Source: Planktothrix agardhii NIES-204 (GTDB taxonomy: Bacteria > Cyanobacteriota > Cyanobacteriia > Cyanobacteriales > Microcoleaceae). Taken from it: 64,000 nucleotides of DNA. The notes under the pieces were generated by a model. That model was not told the origin of the DNA and did not search any database. It saw only the letters and a program-made list of their open reading frames with translations. A program made the translations under genes and the position numbers. How positions within the stretch are numbered: position 1 is the stretch's first letter; each line of letters begins with the position of its first letter. Shown here piece after piece: positions 18,029 through 26,061 of this stretch. The DNA lies in assembly GCA_003609755.1 (NCBI GenBank), contig AP017991.1, positions 2,001,501-2,065,500 on the forward strand. Direction: 5' to 3'.

Positions 18029-18616
18029 TTACCAGCCAAAAGCTGAATAAAACTGACTATCCTCTGGGGTAGATTCCAAAACCGTTTCCGCATCAGGATT
18101 AACCCGAATTTCCGTACAAAAGGTGGAGGTATTGAACCCACCAAACCGTTTAACCGCACTGGTTCGCATCCGAATATCCGAACCCATAAACCAGAAACGC
18201 TCAATCGCACTCATGGTTTCATATTCAGTAATTAAAATTAAAGCATCGTTCTCATCCATCTCAAATTGACCCGCCACGGGCATAATTTCTGCATAACCCC
18301 GTTCTCGCAACATTTGACCTTTACGGGGATTTTCCGGGTCGGGAACAATGGCAAATACCGTTTCTCCCTTATGGTTTTCATCGTCCTTATCCCAGGCCAT
18401 TTCCCCGGCCCAGGTGACATAGGCTCCCCCGGCGGATAAACTAGGGTCAACATTGTGCATCTGACAAATTTCGATCACTCTAGGGTCGTCTGCATCCAAG
18501 CTGGTGACTTGAATATCTGAAAAGCCTTTCTCAGCTTGTCTGAAGGCTAAATGGTGGGTTGTCCGTTGCGATCGCCAAGTTCCAGCACTTTTGCGAAAAA
18601 ATTCTATTGCATCCAT
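18029..18616 (-). CDS. cpcS: CpcS/CpeS-family phycobiliprotein lyase
   Basis: These lipocalin-like chaperones attach bilin chromophores to a Cys of phycobiliproteins in phycobilisomes. Seen here are the N-terminal FFRKSAGTWRSQRTTHHL and MRTSAVKRFGGFNTSTFCTEIR near the C-terminus, both characteristic of CpcS-type lyases. The 195-residue length is normal. I used the ATG; a GTG lies one codon upstream. Which phycobiliprotein it serves cannot be decided here. It is divergent from nblA, so an assembly factor and a degradation factor for the same antenna sit head to head. Confidence 0.88.
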   Translation of the reverse strand: MDAIEFFRKSAGTWRSQRTTHHLAFRQAEKGFSDIQVTSLDADDPRVIEICQMHNVDPSLSAGGAYVTWAGEMAWDKDDENHKGETVFAIVPDPENPRKGQMLRERGYAEIMPVAGQFEMDENDALILITEYETMSAIERFWFMGSDIRMRTSAVKRFGGFNTSTFCTEIRVNPDAETVLESTPEDSQFYSAFGW

Positions 18617-18838
18617 CACGCTTAAAATTCCTTGACTGACTATGATTTATGGGTTTGACCTCTATCATAAGTCGATTCTGAGTCCATTTTTAATTTCTGT
18701 AACAGAGATTAGTTTAAAAATGTGCATTGTGGACAGATTGTCAAGGACTTGTTACGATACTTTACATTCAGTGTGATATAGATAAACTTAGTCAGTCCCA
18801 ATCTTCGTGATTTGTACAACTCAGTTAGAGGAGTGAAC

Positions 18839-19006
18839 ATGAAAACGCCTGCAAACCTCAGTCTTGAACAACAATTCAAATTACAAATTCTCCGAGAACA
18901 AGTCAAAAACCTAAATTTAGAAGAAGCCCAAGATTACCTACTCGAAGTATTATGCCAGAGTATGGTTAAAGATAATATCCTGCGTCAATGGATAAAAAAC
19001 CCATAA
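18839..19006 (+). CDS. nblA: NblA phycobilisome degradation protein
   Basis: The product is 55 residues: NLSLEQQFKLQILREQVKNL followed by EEAQDYLLEVLCQSMVKDN. The LSLEQQFxL start and the helix-turn-helix hairpin EEAQDYLLE are the NblA/Ycf18 signature. NblA binds phycobiliproteins and delivers them to ClpC protease during nitrogen or sulphur starvation. The chosen ATG follows a ribosome-like AGAGGAG; a longer in-frame start would overlap this signal. Transcription control by NtcA is usual in the family, but I did not find a convincing GTA-N8-TAC site. Confidence 0.88.
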   Translation: MKTPANLSLEQQFKLQILREQVKNLNLEEAQDYLLEVLCQSMVKDNILRQWIKNP

Positions 19007-19202
19007 ATCAGTTATCAGTCATCAGTTATCAGTTAACAGTTGAGAGTTGAGAGTTAACAGTCATTATTTCCCGATGATCTATTTGGATGCGTTACTAGCT
19101 TAGTGATTAGTGTGGAGTTATCTCCCAACTGATGACTATAAACTATAAACTGTTAACTGATGACTGTTAACTGATGACTGTTAACTGATGACTGTTAACT
19201 GA
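19007..19202. repeat. Heptanucleotide repeat arrays between nblA and pstB
   Basis: Two arrays are present: degenerate ATCAGTT/CAGTTATC units at about 19010-19062, and an exact 15-bp unit, ACTGATGACTGTTAA, repeated about four times up to the end of pstB. Between them are some 60 bp of unique DNA. No hairpin of terminator type was seen between these convergent genes. Confidence 0.8.
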
Positions 19203-20021
19203 TTAACCAAAGCGACCACTCACATATTGTTGAGTGGATTCTTCTTTGGGGTTTTGAAAAATACTTTGGGTATCGTTATACTCCACCAAATAGCCAAAGC
19301 GTTTCCCACCTTCAATGGCTTTAGCATTAAAAAATGCTGTCATATCGGCAACCCTTGTGGCTTGCTGCATATTGTGGGTGACAATAATAATCGTGTATTT
19401 TTGTTTGAGTTCGTGGAGTAAATCCTCTACCGATAAAGTAGAAATCGGGTCAAGGGAAGCACAGGGTTCATCCATTAATACTACATCAGGATTAATCGCG
19501 ATCGCCCGGGCAATACAAAGCCGTTGTTGTTGACCTCCAGATAGGGCAAAACCACTTTGACCCAGTTTATCTTTTACCTCATCCCATAACACCGCTTGAC
19601 GTAGGGATTTTTCGACAATTTCATCTAATTCGGCTTTATTTTTAGCTAACTTATTGACTCGGACTCCATAGGCAATATTATCATAAATTGACTTAGGAAA
19701 AGGGTTAGGTTTTTGGAATACCATCCCAATGCGGCGACGAACTTCTACGGGATCAACATTAGGTGCATACAGATTTTGATTATGATAGAAAATATTACCT
19801 TTCAGTTTGAATCCTTGAACTAAATCATTGAGACGATTAAAACAGCGCAGAATTGTACTTTTCCCGCAGCCTGACGGCCCAATAAAAGCCGTAACTCTGT
19901 TTTTTGGAATATCCAAACAAACACCCCTAACGGCCTTAAAATCCCCGTAATATATATCAATATTTTCCGTTTTGATTACCGTTTCCATCTGGGTAGAAGG
20001 ATAGTCATGGGCATCAGACAT
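19203..20021 (-). CDS. pstB: Phosphate ABC transporter ATP-binding protein
   Basis: Walker A is [19 protein letters not shown], the signature is [16 protein letters not shown] and Walker B is [13 protein letters not shown]. The N-terminal [14 protein letters not shown] and the [18 protein letters not shown] motif are specific to PstB. The start at MSDAHDY is supported by AGGAG about 8 bp upstream; a TTG three codons earlier is less likely. It is the last gene of the minus-strand pstS-pstC-pstA-pstB operon for high-affinity phosphate import. Confidence 0.95.
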   Translation of the reverse strand: MSDAHDYPSTQMETVIKTENIDIYYGDFKAVRGVCLDIPKNRVTAFIGPSGCGKSTILRCFNRLNDLVQGFKLKGNIFYHNQNLYAPNVDPVEVRRRIGMVFQKPNPFPKSIYDNIAYGVRVNKLAKNKAELDEIVEKSLRQAVLWDEVKDKLGQSGFALSGGQQQRLCIARAIAINPDVVLMDEPCASLDPISTLSVEDLLHELKQKYTIIIVTHNMQQATRVADMTAFFNAKAIEGGKRFGYLVEYNDTQSIFQNPKEESTQQYVSGRFG

Positions 20022-20181
20022 AAAAATCAACTCCTGAAGGTATAAAACATCAAAAAAATCAACATCAAAATAGAGTATTTTATTTAATTAATACTAAATT
20101 ATGATGATCGTTAGATACAGATTCAAGTTAAACAGAACCAACTAACCCAGGAATAAAAATTCCCAGGTGGAAAGCTCAGAC

Positions 20182-21081
20182 TTAAAACTGTTTTTGCCGA
20201 GTTGCCCAACGAGCAATTATGCTAGTTAATAAAACTAAAACCACAATTACCAAAGACGCAGCCCAGGCAAATTCCTGTAAAACTTGATCAAATCCTCTAG
20301 CAAATTCAAAAACCAAATAGGCTAGGGATGGGAGAGTTTGAGAAAATATTGCTCCCGGCCAGTTATTAGTATAAACAACTGTAAATAATAAGGGTGCAGT
20401 TTCTCCAGCGGCTCTGGCGACGGCTAAGGTAACTCCGGTTAAAATCGCAGGTAAGCAGGCAGGAAGCACTACTTGTAAAACCGTTTGATAATTAGAAGCA
20501 CCTACCCCCACCGAAGCCCAGCGAATTTCCTGGGGAACAATTTGTAAGGCTTCATCGGTGGTGCGAATAATCGTGGGTAACATCAAAACCGAGAGGGCAA
20601 TTGCCCCCGCCAGAACTGAAAAAGACCCCATTTTTAAGACAATAAAACTGTAAGCAAATACCCCCGCAATAATAGAAGGAACACCACTTAAAACATTAGT
20701 GGTAAATCGAATCCACCGCACAACTTGACCATTTCCCCCAAATTCAGAGAGGAAAATAGCTGCTAGAATCCCAAAGGGAACTGCAATCAAAGTGGCAATA
20801 GAAACGACTTGAATTGTTCCTAAAATCGCGCTGGCAATGCCTCCAGTTGTTTGTCCCGCAGATGGGGGCAGTTTGGTGAATAAATCTAAATTTAAACGGG
20901 CAGACCCCTTGATAAAAATATAAGACAAAACCGCCACAAGCGGTATCAAGGTAATCACAATACAAGCCGATGCAATCCCCGTCATTAACAATTCAAAAAT
21001 ATCCCTGGAACTTCTAGGATTACGAATTAAACTAAAGTTATTGCCTTCAGAATAATTCGGATCTTTTGTTAGATTTGACAT
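20182..21081 (-). CDS. pstA: Phosphate ABC transporter permease PstA
   Basis: The product has 299 residues and six transmembrane helices. It carries the EAA-type cytoplasmic loop (ALQIVPQEIRWASVGVGASN) and the PstA segment VLSGVPSIIAGVFAYSFIVL. It forms the membrane channel with PstC. The gene lies 160 bp upstream of pstB and about 70 bp downstream of pstC, all on the minus strand. Nothing unusual was seen. Confidence 0.94.
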   Translation of the reverse strand: MSNLTKDPNYSEGNNFSLIRNPRSSRDIFELLMTGIASACIVITLIPLVAVLSYIFIKGSARLNLDLFTKLPPSAGQTTGGIASAILGTIQVVSIATLIAVPFGILAAIFLSEFGGNGQVVRWIRFTTNVLSGVPSIIAGVFAYSFIVLKMGSFSVLAGAIALSVLMLPTIIRTTDEALQIVPQEIRWASVGVGASNYQTVLQVVLPACLPAILTGVTLAVARAAGETAPLLFTVVYTNNWPGAIFSQTLPSLAYLVFEFARGFDQVLQEFAWAASLVIVVLVLLTSIIARWATRQKQF

Positions 21082-21150
21082 ACAGAAAAAATACTAAATT
21101 TTTCAAGCTGATCAGATTCTTCTAACAGGATTAATTACTCCTGATGCAGA

Positions 21151-22107
21151 TTATTGATATTTAGCTTTAACTTGATTAACAATCCACTCCGCCGCAATAT
21201 TGACTAATAGGGTGAGGGCAAACAAAACTAAGCCCGCATACATCAAAGCCGAAACCTGTAAACCCGAAGCTTCTGGAAATTGATTTGCCATCAAAGAAGC
21301 AATAGTATTCGCCGGTGCAAATATGGAAGGTCTGAGATTATTAGAGTTACCAATAATCATTGTAGCTGCCATAGTTTCTCCCATAGCCCGCCCCAGTCCT
21401 AACATAATTCCGCCCACAATTCCAGAAAAAGCGGCCGGAATTAAAACTCTAAAAATCGTCACCCACCGAGTCGCCCCTAAACCTAAAGAAGCTTGACGTA
21501 AATCAGGAGGTAAACTGGCTAAGGAATCCCTAGAAATTGCCGTAATAATTGGCAGAGTCATAATCGCTAAAATCACCCCGGCAGGAAATAATCCCGGCCC
21601 CCCAGGAGGGGTACTAAATAAAGGAATCCAGCCGAAATTTTTATACATGAACATCCCAAAAGGTCTTAAAAAAGGAATTAATACAAAAATTCCCCAAAGA
21701 CCATAAACCACACTGGGAATGGCGGCTAACAATTCTACCAGAAAGGTTAAGGCGGTGCGAATCGAGGGAGGAATAAAATCTTCACTGAGGAAAATTGCGG
21801 TTCCCACACCTAAAGGTACTGCAAATAATAGGGCAATTAATGAACTCATCAACGTCCCAGCAATCATGGGAAACACGCCATATTGATTAGCAACCGGGTT
21901 CCAATCACTACCGAATAAAAACCCCAATCCAAACTGTTGAATGGCGGGAATTGCTTGTTGAGCGATGGGAAAACCCAGTAATAATAAGACGACAACAATC
22001 CCCCAGGCAAAAATTTGGGTTAACCAAACAAAACCTTGATCAAGTTTTTTTTCGATCGGGGAACGAGATTGCGGAATTGCTGTTACATTCTGATTGGGTA
22101 CAACCAT
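21151..22107 (-). CDS. pstC: Phosphate ABC transporter permease PstC
   Basis: The second permease of the Pst system. The helices and the loop ISRDSLASLPPDLRQASLGL, then GATRWVTIFRVLIPAAF, match the binding-protein-dependent permease motif. LAAIPSVVYGLWGIFVLIPF is typical of PstC. I set the start at MVVPNQNVTAIPQ (318 residues). A 57-codon upstream extension is open but is unlike PstC and is probably untranslated. Confidence 0.92.
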   Translation of the reverse strand: MVVPNQNVTAIPQSRSPIEKKLDQGFVWLTQIFAWGIVVVLLLLGFPIAQQAIPAIQQFGLGFLFGSDWNPVANQYGVFPMIAGTLMSSLIALLFAVPLGVGTAIFLSEDFIPPSIRTALTFLVELLAAIPSVVYGLWGIFVLIPFLRPFGMFMYKNFGWIPLFSTPPGGPGLFPAGVILAIMTLPIITAISRDSLASLPPDLRQASLGLGATRWVTIFRVLIPAAFSGIVGGIMLGLGRAMGETMAATMIIGNSNNLRPSIFAPANTIASLMANQFPEASGLQVSALMYAGLVLFALTLLVNIAAEWIVNQVKAKYQ

Positions 22108-22326
22108 ACATTGAAAATTATACAGGATTAATGGAAATAAATAACCTTGATTATCATTTTTGAAAAGATAACAACCCCAAACTGAATAGGGCAAGGAGGC
22201 AATTTCAAGTTTAACCTCAACAGGTTTAAATACTTCAAATGCCATCCTGCCCGTCTGTTTACAACTTACAAATGTCAAGTTGAGTATTAACTAAGCCTGG
22301 TTCATCCTGTGCAGGAATTTACCCGA

Positions 22327-23493
22327 TTACTCAACTTTAATTGTAAAGTCTGGGCTGATTTGATCCGCTTTTGCTGCTACTTTTTTGACTACCGCAGCAG
22401 GTAGGGGAATATAACCCAGTTGGGGACTGACTTTTTGACCTTCAGTGAGTCCATATTGAATCATGGCTTCAACGGATTTAGCTGTTTCTGGTTTATCGTA
22501 CTTTTGATAGGCCATAATCCAAGAGTAGCTAACAATTGGATAGGATTCGGCTCCTTCAGGATTAGTAATAAAAGCGCGTAAATTTTCGGGTAATTCTACG
22601 AATTCGAGGGTTTTTGCGGCTGACTCATCATTGGGTTGAATAAAATTTCCCGCTTTATTTTGTAAAGAGGCCATTTTTAAGTTAGCACTTTTGGCAAACC
22701 CATATTCAATATAACCAATAGAACCGGGCGTTTGACTGATTTGAGCCGTAACCCCCTCGTTACCCTTACCGCCAATACCTACGGGCCATTGAACGGTTTT
22801 ACCTTCTCCCACGGTACTGTTCCAATCTTCACTCATCGCGGCTAAATTTTTTGTGAAAACTCCCGTCGTACCGCTACCATCGGAACGATAGATAACTTGA
22901 ATCGGTAAATCAGGGAAGGTGACACCCTGATTATCTGTGGCTAGGGCTGGATCATTCCAATTAGTAATTTTACCTAAAAAGATATCAATTAGGTTTTGTT
23001 GAGATAATTTAACTTCTCCTACATCGGGGATATTGTATGCTAAAACAATACTTCCGGCGGTCATGGGTAGGAGTAAAACGCCGTTGGGGACTTTAGCAAT
23101 TTCTTCATCGGTCATGGCGACATCACTTGCACCAAATTGAACTAACCCTTGTACAAAACGTTCTACCCCAGCACCACTACCCACGGATTGATAATCAATT
23201 TGTAGATTTTTGGTGCCGCTACTAATATCACTAGCCCAGCGTTGATATAAAGGAGCCGGGAATGAAGCCCCCGCACCGATTAATGCCACAGGTTGTTCTA
23301 ACGCAACGAGTTGGGCTGGACTGGGGGCGGGGGTATTATTAGCCGCTCCTTCTGTCCCTGGTGTTGCATTTGGAGCCGTGCTAGTTGTAGTATTACTGCC
23401 ACCGCAGGCGGCTAAACTCAAACTCAAGGCTAAGACGGAAAATCTAGCTACAAATCGACTGGAAGAACGAATAGAATTCAAAGAAAACGGCAT
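22327..23493 (-). CDS. pstS: Phosphate-binding lipoprotein PstS
   Basis: The N-terminus carries a lipoprotein signal (VLALSLSLAACGGS) with the acylated Cys at about residue 30, then a Thr/Asn/Pro-rich linker. The binding-protein fold starts at ALIGAGASFPAPLYQRW and has the PstS motifs YQSVGSGAGVERF, FGASDVAMTDEE and YRSDGSGTTGVFTKNL, which surround the bound phosphate. It is the first gene of the pst operon. A Pho-box-like repeat lies about 60 bp upstream, so induction under phosphate starvation through the SphS-SphR system is likely. Confidence 0.95.
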   Translation of the reverse strand: MPFSLNSIRSSSRFVARFSVLALSLSLAACGGSNTTTSTAPNATPGTEGAANNTPAPSPAQLVALEQPVALIGAGASFPAPLYQRWASDISSGTKNLQIDYQSVGSGAGVERFVQGLVQFGASDVAMTDEEIAKVPNGVLLLPMTAGSIVLAYNIPDVGEVKLSQQNLIDIFLGKITNWNDPALATDNQGVTFPDLPIQVIYRSDGSGTTGVFTKNLAAMSEDWNSTVGEGKTVQWPVGIGGKGNEGVTAQISQTPGSIGYIEYGFAKSANLKMASLQNKAGNFIQPNDESAAKTLEFVELPENLRAFITNPEGAESYPIVSYSWIMAYQKYDKPETAKSVEAMIQYGLTEGQKVSPQLGYIPLPAAVVKKVAAKADQISPDFTIKVE

Positions 23494-23550
23494 AACTAAA
23501 AAAATCAGTATTTTGTTAGGGTCAATACGGTAAAGAATATCGTCTCCATA

Positions 23551-23578
23551 ACAAGTTAGGGTTAAGGGAGGGTTAAGG
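23551..23578 (-). promoter_or_regulatory. Pho-box-like direct repeats upstream of pstS
   Basis: On the minus strand the sequence reads CTTAACCCTCC, CTTAACCCTAA, CTTGTT: three repeats with exact 11-bp phasing. Cyanobacterial Pho boxes are tandem CTTAACCT-type octamers separated by 3 bp and bound by the response regulator SphR/PhoB. The position about 60-85 bp upstream of the pstS start fits an activator site. Confidence 0.8.
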
Positions 23579-23651
23579 ATTGCCCCGATGCCATTGATGG
23601 TAAAATAACCCAGGAATAGGGGAAGCAGGGGGAGTAGGGGAAATCAAATAT

Positions 23652-23735
23652 TACCCATTACCGATTACCCATTACCCATTCGTAATTCGTAATTCATAAC
23701 TCCCCGCTATAACTCTTAACCGTCAACAATCATTT
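23652..23735. repeat. ATTACCC and TCGTAAT repeat arrays before bioB
   Basis: The sequence holds four ATTACC(C/G) units followed by CGTAATTCGTAATTC, the complement of the AATTACG repeats seen elsewhere. It lies in the divergent spacer between pstS and bioB. Confidence 0.7.
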
Positions 23736-23755
23736 TAATAACTGGCAATTCTGGC

Positions 23756-24874
23756 ATGATCAATGTAGTTCCAGCACGACCCGCTCTTAATAGTTTGTCT
23801 TCGTTGAGTGATTCCCCATTGGAAGTTCCTCAAAATTGGGAAACCCTAGAAGACCTACAAATCTGGCTAAATAAATTAGTTGAAAGAATTATATCTGGCG
23901 ATCGCATTAGTCGAGAAGCAGCCTTAGCTCTAACAAAGATTGAAGATCAAGAACAAATTTTATTACTCTGTCAAGCCGCCGATCAAGTTCGTCAAGCCTG
24001 CTGTGGTAATACCGTTGATCTCTGTAGTATTGTTAATATTAAATCGGGAAATTGTTCAGAAAACTGCGGTTTTTGTTCTCAATCTGTCCATCATCCAGGG
24101 GAAGCTTCTCCGATTTATGGATTAAAGTCCAGTGATGAAATTTTAGACAATGCTAAAGCCGCAGAAGCCGCCGGAGCCGCCAGATTTTGTTTAGTTTCTC
24201 AAGGACGAGGAATTAAATATAATAGTCCAAAATCCTCGGAATTTGAACAGGTTTTAGCCACGGTTAAACGAATTATTCAAGAAACTAATGTTAAACCCTG
24301 TTGTGCTTTAGGGGAATTAACCTTAGAACAAGCTCAGGCTTTAGCTGAGGCGGGAGTTACTCGCTATAACCATAATTTAGAAGCCTCAAAAGCCTTTTAT
24401 CCCCAAGTAGTAACTACCCATACCTGGGAAGATCGGGTACAAACCGTTAAAAACCTGAAAGCGGCAGGAATTCAAGCCTGTACCGGGGGAATTTTAGGAA
24501 TGGGAGAAACTTGGGAAGATCGGATAGATTTGGCCTTCTCGTTACAGGAATTAGAGGTGGAGTCTGTGCCAATTAATTTATTAAACCCACGCTCGGGAAC
24601 TCCTCTATCCGAACAATCTAAACTAGATCCCTATGAAGCCTTAAAAGCGATCGCAATTTTTCGTTTAATTCTTCCAACTCAAATTCTCCGCTATGCGGGA
24701 GGACGGGAGGCGATCATGGGAGAATTGCAAGGAAAGGGGTTAAGATCGGGAATTAATGCCATGTTAATTGGTAATTATTTAACCACTTTAGGTCAAGCTC
24801 CCGAACAGGATCAGGCGATGTTAAAATCCTTGGGACTTGAAGGGGGTGAAGCTACTATTCCTAATTTTTCCTAA
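23756..24874 (+). CDS. bioB: Biotin synthase
   Basis: BioB is a radical-SAM enzyme that inserts sulphur into dethiobiotin. The SAM-cluster motif CSENCGFCSQS lies near residue 100. Downstream are YNHNLEAS, GGILGMGETWEDR and LNPRSGTPL, all conserved in BioB. The product has 372 residues; the N-terminus is about 40 residues longer than in many bacterial BioB. bioY follows 19 bp later, so biotin synthesis and uptake appear to be co-transcribed. Confidence 0.94.
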   Translation: MINVVPARPALNSLSSLSDSPLEVPQNWETLEDLQIWLNKLVERIISGDRISREAALALTKIEDQEQILLLCQAADQVRQACCGNTVDLCSIVNIKSGNCSENCGFCSQSVHHPGEASPIYGLKSSDEILDNAKAAEAAGAARFCLVSQGRGIKYNSPKSSEFEQVLATVKRIIQETNVKPCCALGELTLEQAQALAEAGVTRYNHNLEASKAFYPQVVTTHTWEDRVQTVKNLKAAGIQACTGGILGMGETWEDRIDLAFSLQELEVESVPINLLNPRSGTPLSEQSKLDPYEALKAIAIFRLILPTQILRYAGGREAIMGELQGKGLRSGINAMLIGNYLTTLGQAPEQDQAMLKSLGLEGGEATIPNFS

Positions 24875-24893
24875 TGGTTAATATTTCCCTATT

Positions 24894-25478
24894 GTGACAA
24901 CGACCTCTGATTTTTTCTGGGCAATTATTGGTGTTTTATTAACGATTGGTGGTACTTTTTTAGAAGCCTTTGTCACCAGTCCCTCTTGGCTTTGGCAACA
25001 AGAAAATGTTGCAGTTCACTCTTTGGGTGTTACCTATCAAATTGGGGCAGTTTTGTTAGTGGGTTGTTTAGGAGGGAAAAATGCCGCCGCCATGTCCCAA
25101 ATTGCTTATCTGGCTTTGGGATTAACTCTATTACCCATTTTTTCAGAAGGCGGAGGAATAGATTATTTAAAACAGCCCACCTTTGGATATTTATTAGGGT
25201 TTATTCCCGGCGGATGGCTCTGTGGTTTTTTAGCTTTTAAAGCCTTACCTAAATTAGAATTATTAGCCTTTAGTTGTTTATGTGGATTACTTACGGTTCA
25301 CAGTGTAGGGTTAATTTATTTAAGTTTAAGTCACGTTTTTAATGGCGTTGCTACCCAAGGAATTATTCTAGGAGATGCGGTGGAAAAATATTCTATCCAA
25401 CCTTTCCCCGGACAATTAGCGGTCAGTTGTGCAGTAGCTGTTTTATCTTATCTTTTAAGAGGATTACTATTTTATTAA
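24894..25478 (+). CDS. bioY: BioY biotin transporter S component
   Basis: The product has 194 residues and six hydrophobic segments. It contains LTIGGTFLEAFVTSP, GGGIDYLKQPTFGYLLGFIP near residue 85 and a conserved C-terminal FPGQLAVSCAVAVL. The segment TFGYLLGFIPGGWLCG corresponds to the BioY GYLLGF core. The likely start is GTG, 19 bp after bioB. BioY can act alone or with an ECF energising module, which is not encoded nearby. Gene order bioB-bioY supports a biotin role. Confidence 0.88.
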   Translation: MTTTSDFFWAIIGVLLTIGGTFLEAFVTSPSWLWQQENVAVHSLGVTYQIGAVLLVGCLGGKNAAAMSQIAYLALGLTLLPIFSEGGGIDYLKQPTFGYLLGFIPGGWLCGFLAFKALPKLELLAFSCLCGLLTVHSVGLIYLSLSHVFNGVATQGIILGDAVEKYSIQPFPGQLAVSCAVAVLSYLLRGLLFY

Positions 25479-25484
25479 AGTAGT

Positions 25485-25533
25485 TTGTTGACCCAAAACC
25501 CAAAACCCATTACCCATTACCTATTCCCCATTC
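25485..25533. repeat. CCCAAAA/CCCATTA heptamer repeats
   Basis: The spacer between bioY and lspA is made of ACCCAAAACCCAAAACCC followed by ATTACCC, ATTACCT and ATTCCCC heptamers. The same CCAAAACCCAAAACC string recurs near 43911. Confidence 0.7.
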
Positions 25534-25541
25534 CCTGATTT

Positions 25542-26012
25542 ATGCGATTTAAGAAAAATTCTAATTTTTGGATAGTGGCTCTGGTGAGTTTAATTATGGA
25601 TCACCTAACTAAATTGTGGGTGGTGCAAAATTTTGAACCAGGAGAAACTTTACCCCTTTGGCATAGTGTATTTCACCTGACCTATGTTACAAATACAGGA
25701 GCAGCCTTTAGTTTATTTAGTAATGGGGGCATCTTGTGGTTGCGTTGGTTATCTTTGTTAGTGAGTCTAGGACTAATGGCAATGGCTTGGTTTGGCCCCC
25801 GTCAGCACCGTTGGGAACAGATCGGATATGGTTTAATTCTAGGAGGTGCCCTAGGGAATGGAATTGATCGGTTTATTTCCGGTCATGTTGTAGATTTCCT
25901 AGATTTTCGCCTAATTAATTTTCCCATATTCAATTTGGCAGATATTTCGATTAATATTGGAATCTGGTTTTTAATTATTGCAACATTCACACAATTAAAA
26001 CCTGAGTCCTGA
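25542..26012 (+). CDS. lspA: Lipoprotein signal peptidase (signal peptidase II)
   Basis: This aspartic protease in the plasma membrane removes signal peptides from diacylglyceryl-modified prolipoproteins such as PstS. The four-helix layout is visible. Catalytic segments are GGALGNGIDRFISGHVVDFL (first Asp) and FPIFNLADISINIG (second Asp). VTNTGAAFSLF is the third conserved block. Length (156 residues) is normal. The next gene starts about 50 bp downstream on the same strand. Confidence 0.95.
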   Translation: MRFKKNSNFWIVALVSLIMDHLTKLWVVQNFEPGETLPLWHSVFHLTYVTNTGAAFSLFSNGGILWLRWLSLLVSLGLMAMAWFGPRQHRWEQIGYGLILGGALGNGIDRFISGHVVDFLDFRLINFPIFNLADISINIGIWFLIIATFTQLKPES

Positions 26013-26061
26013 AACAAGACGGTACAATAAATACATACTAATGCAAGTCTGAGTGCTGAAA

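Noticed and set aside
18620-18838. NtcA site before nblA
   Set aside because: GTTACGATACTTTAC looks similar, but the spacing does not match GTA-N8-TAC.
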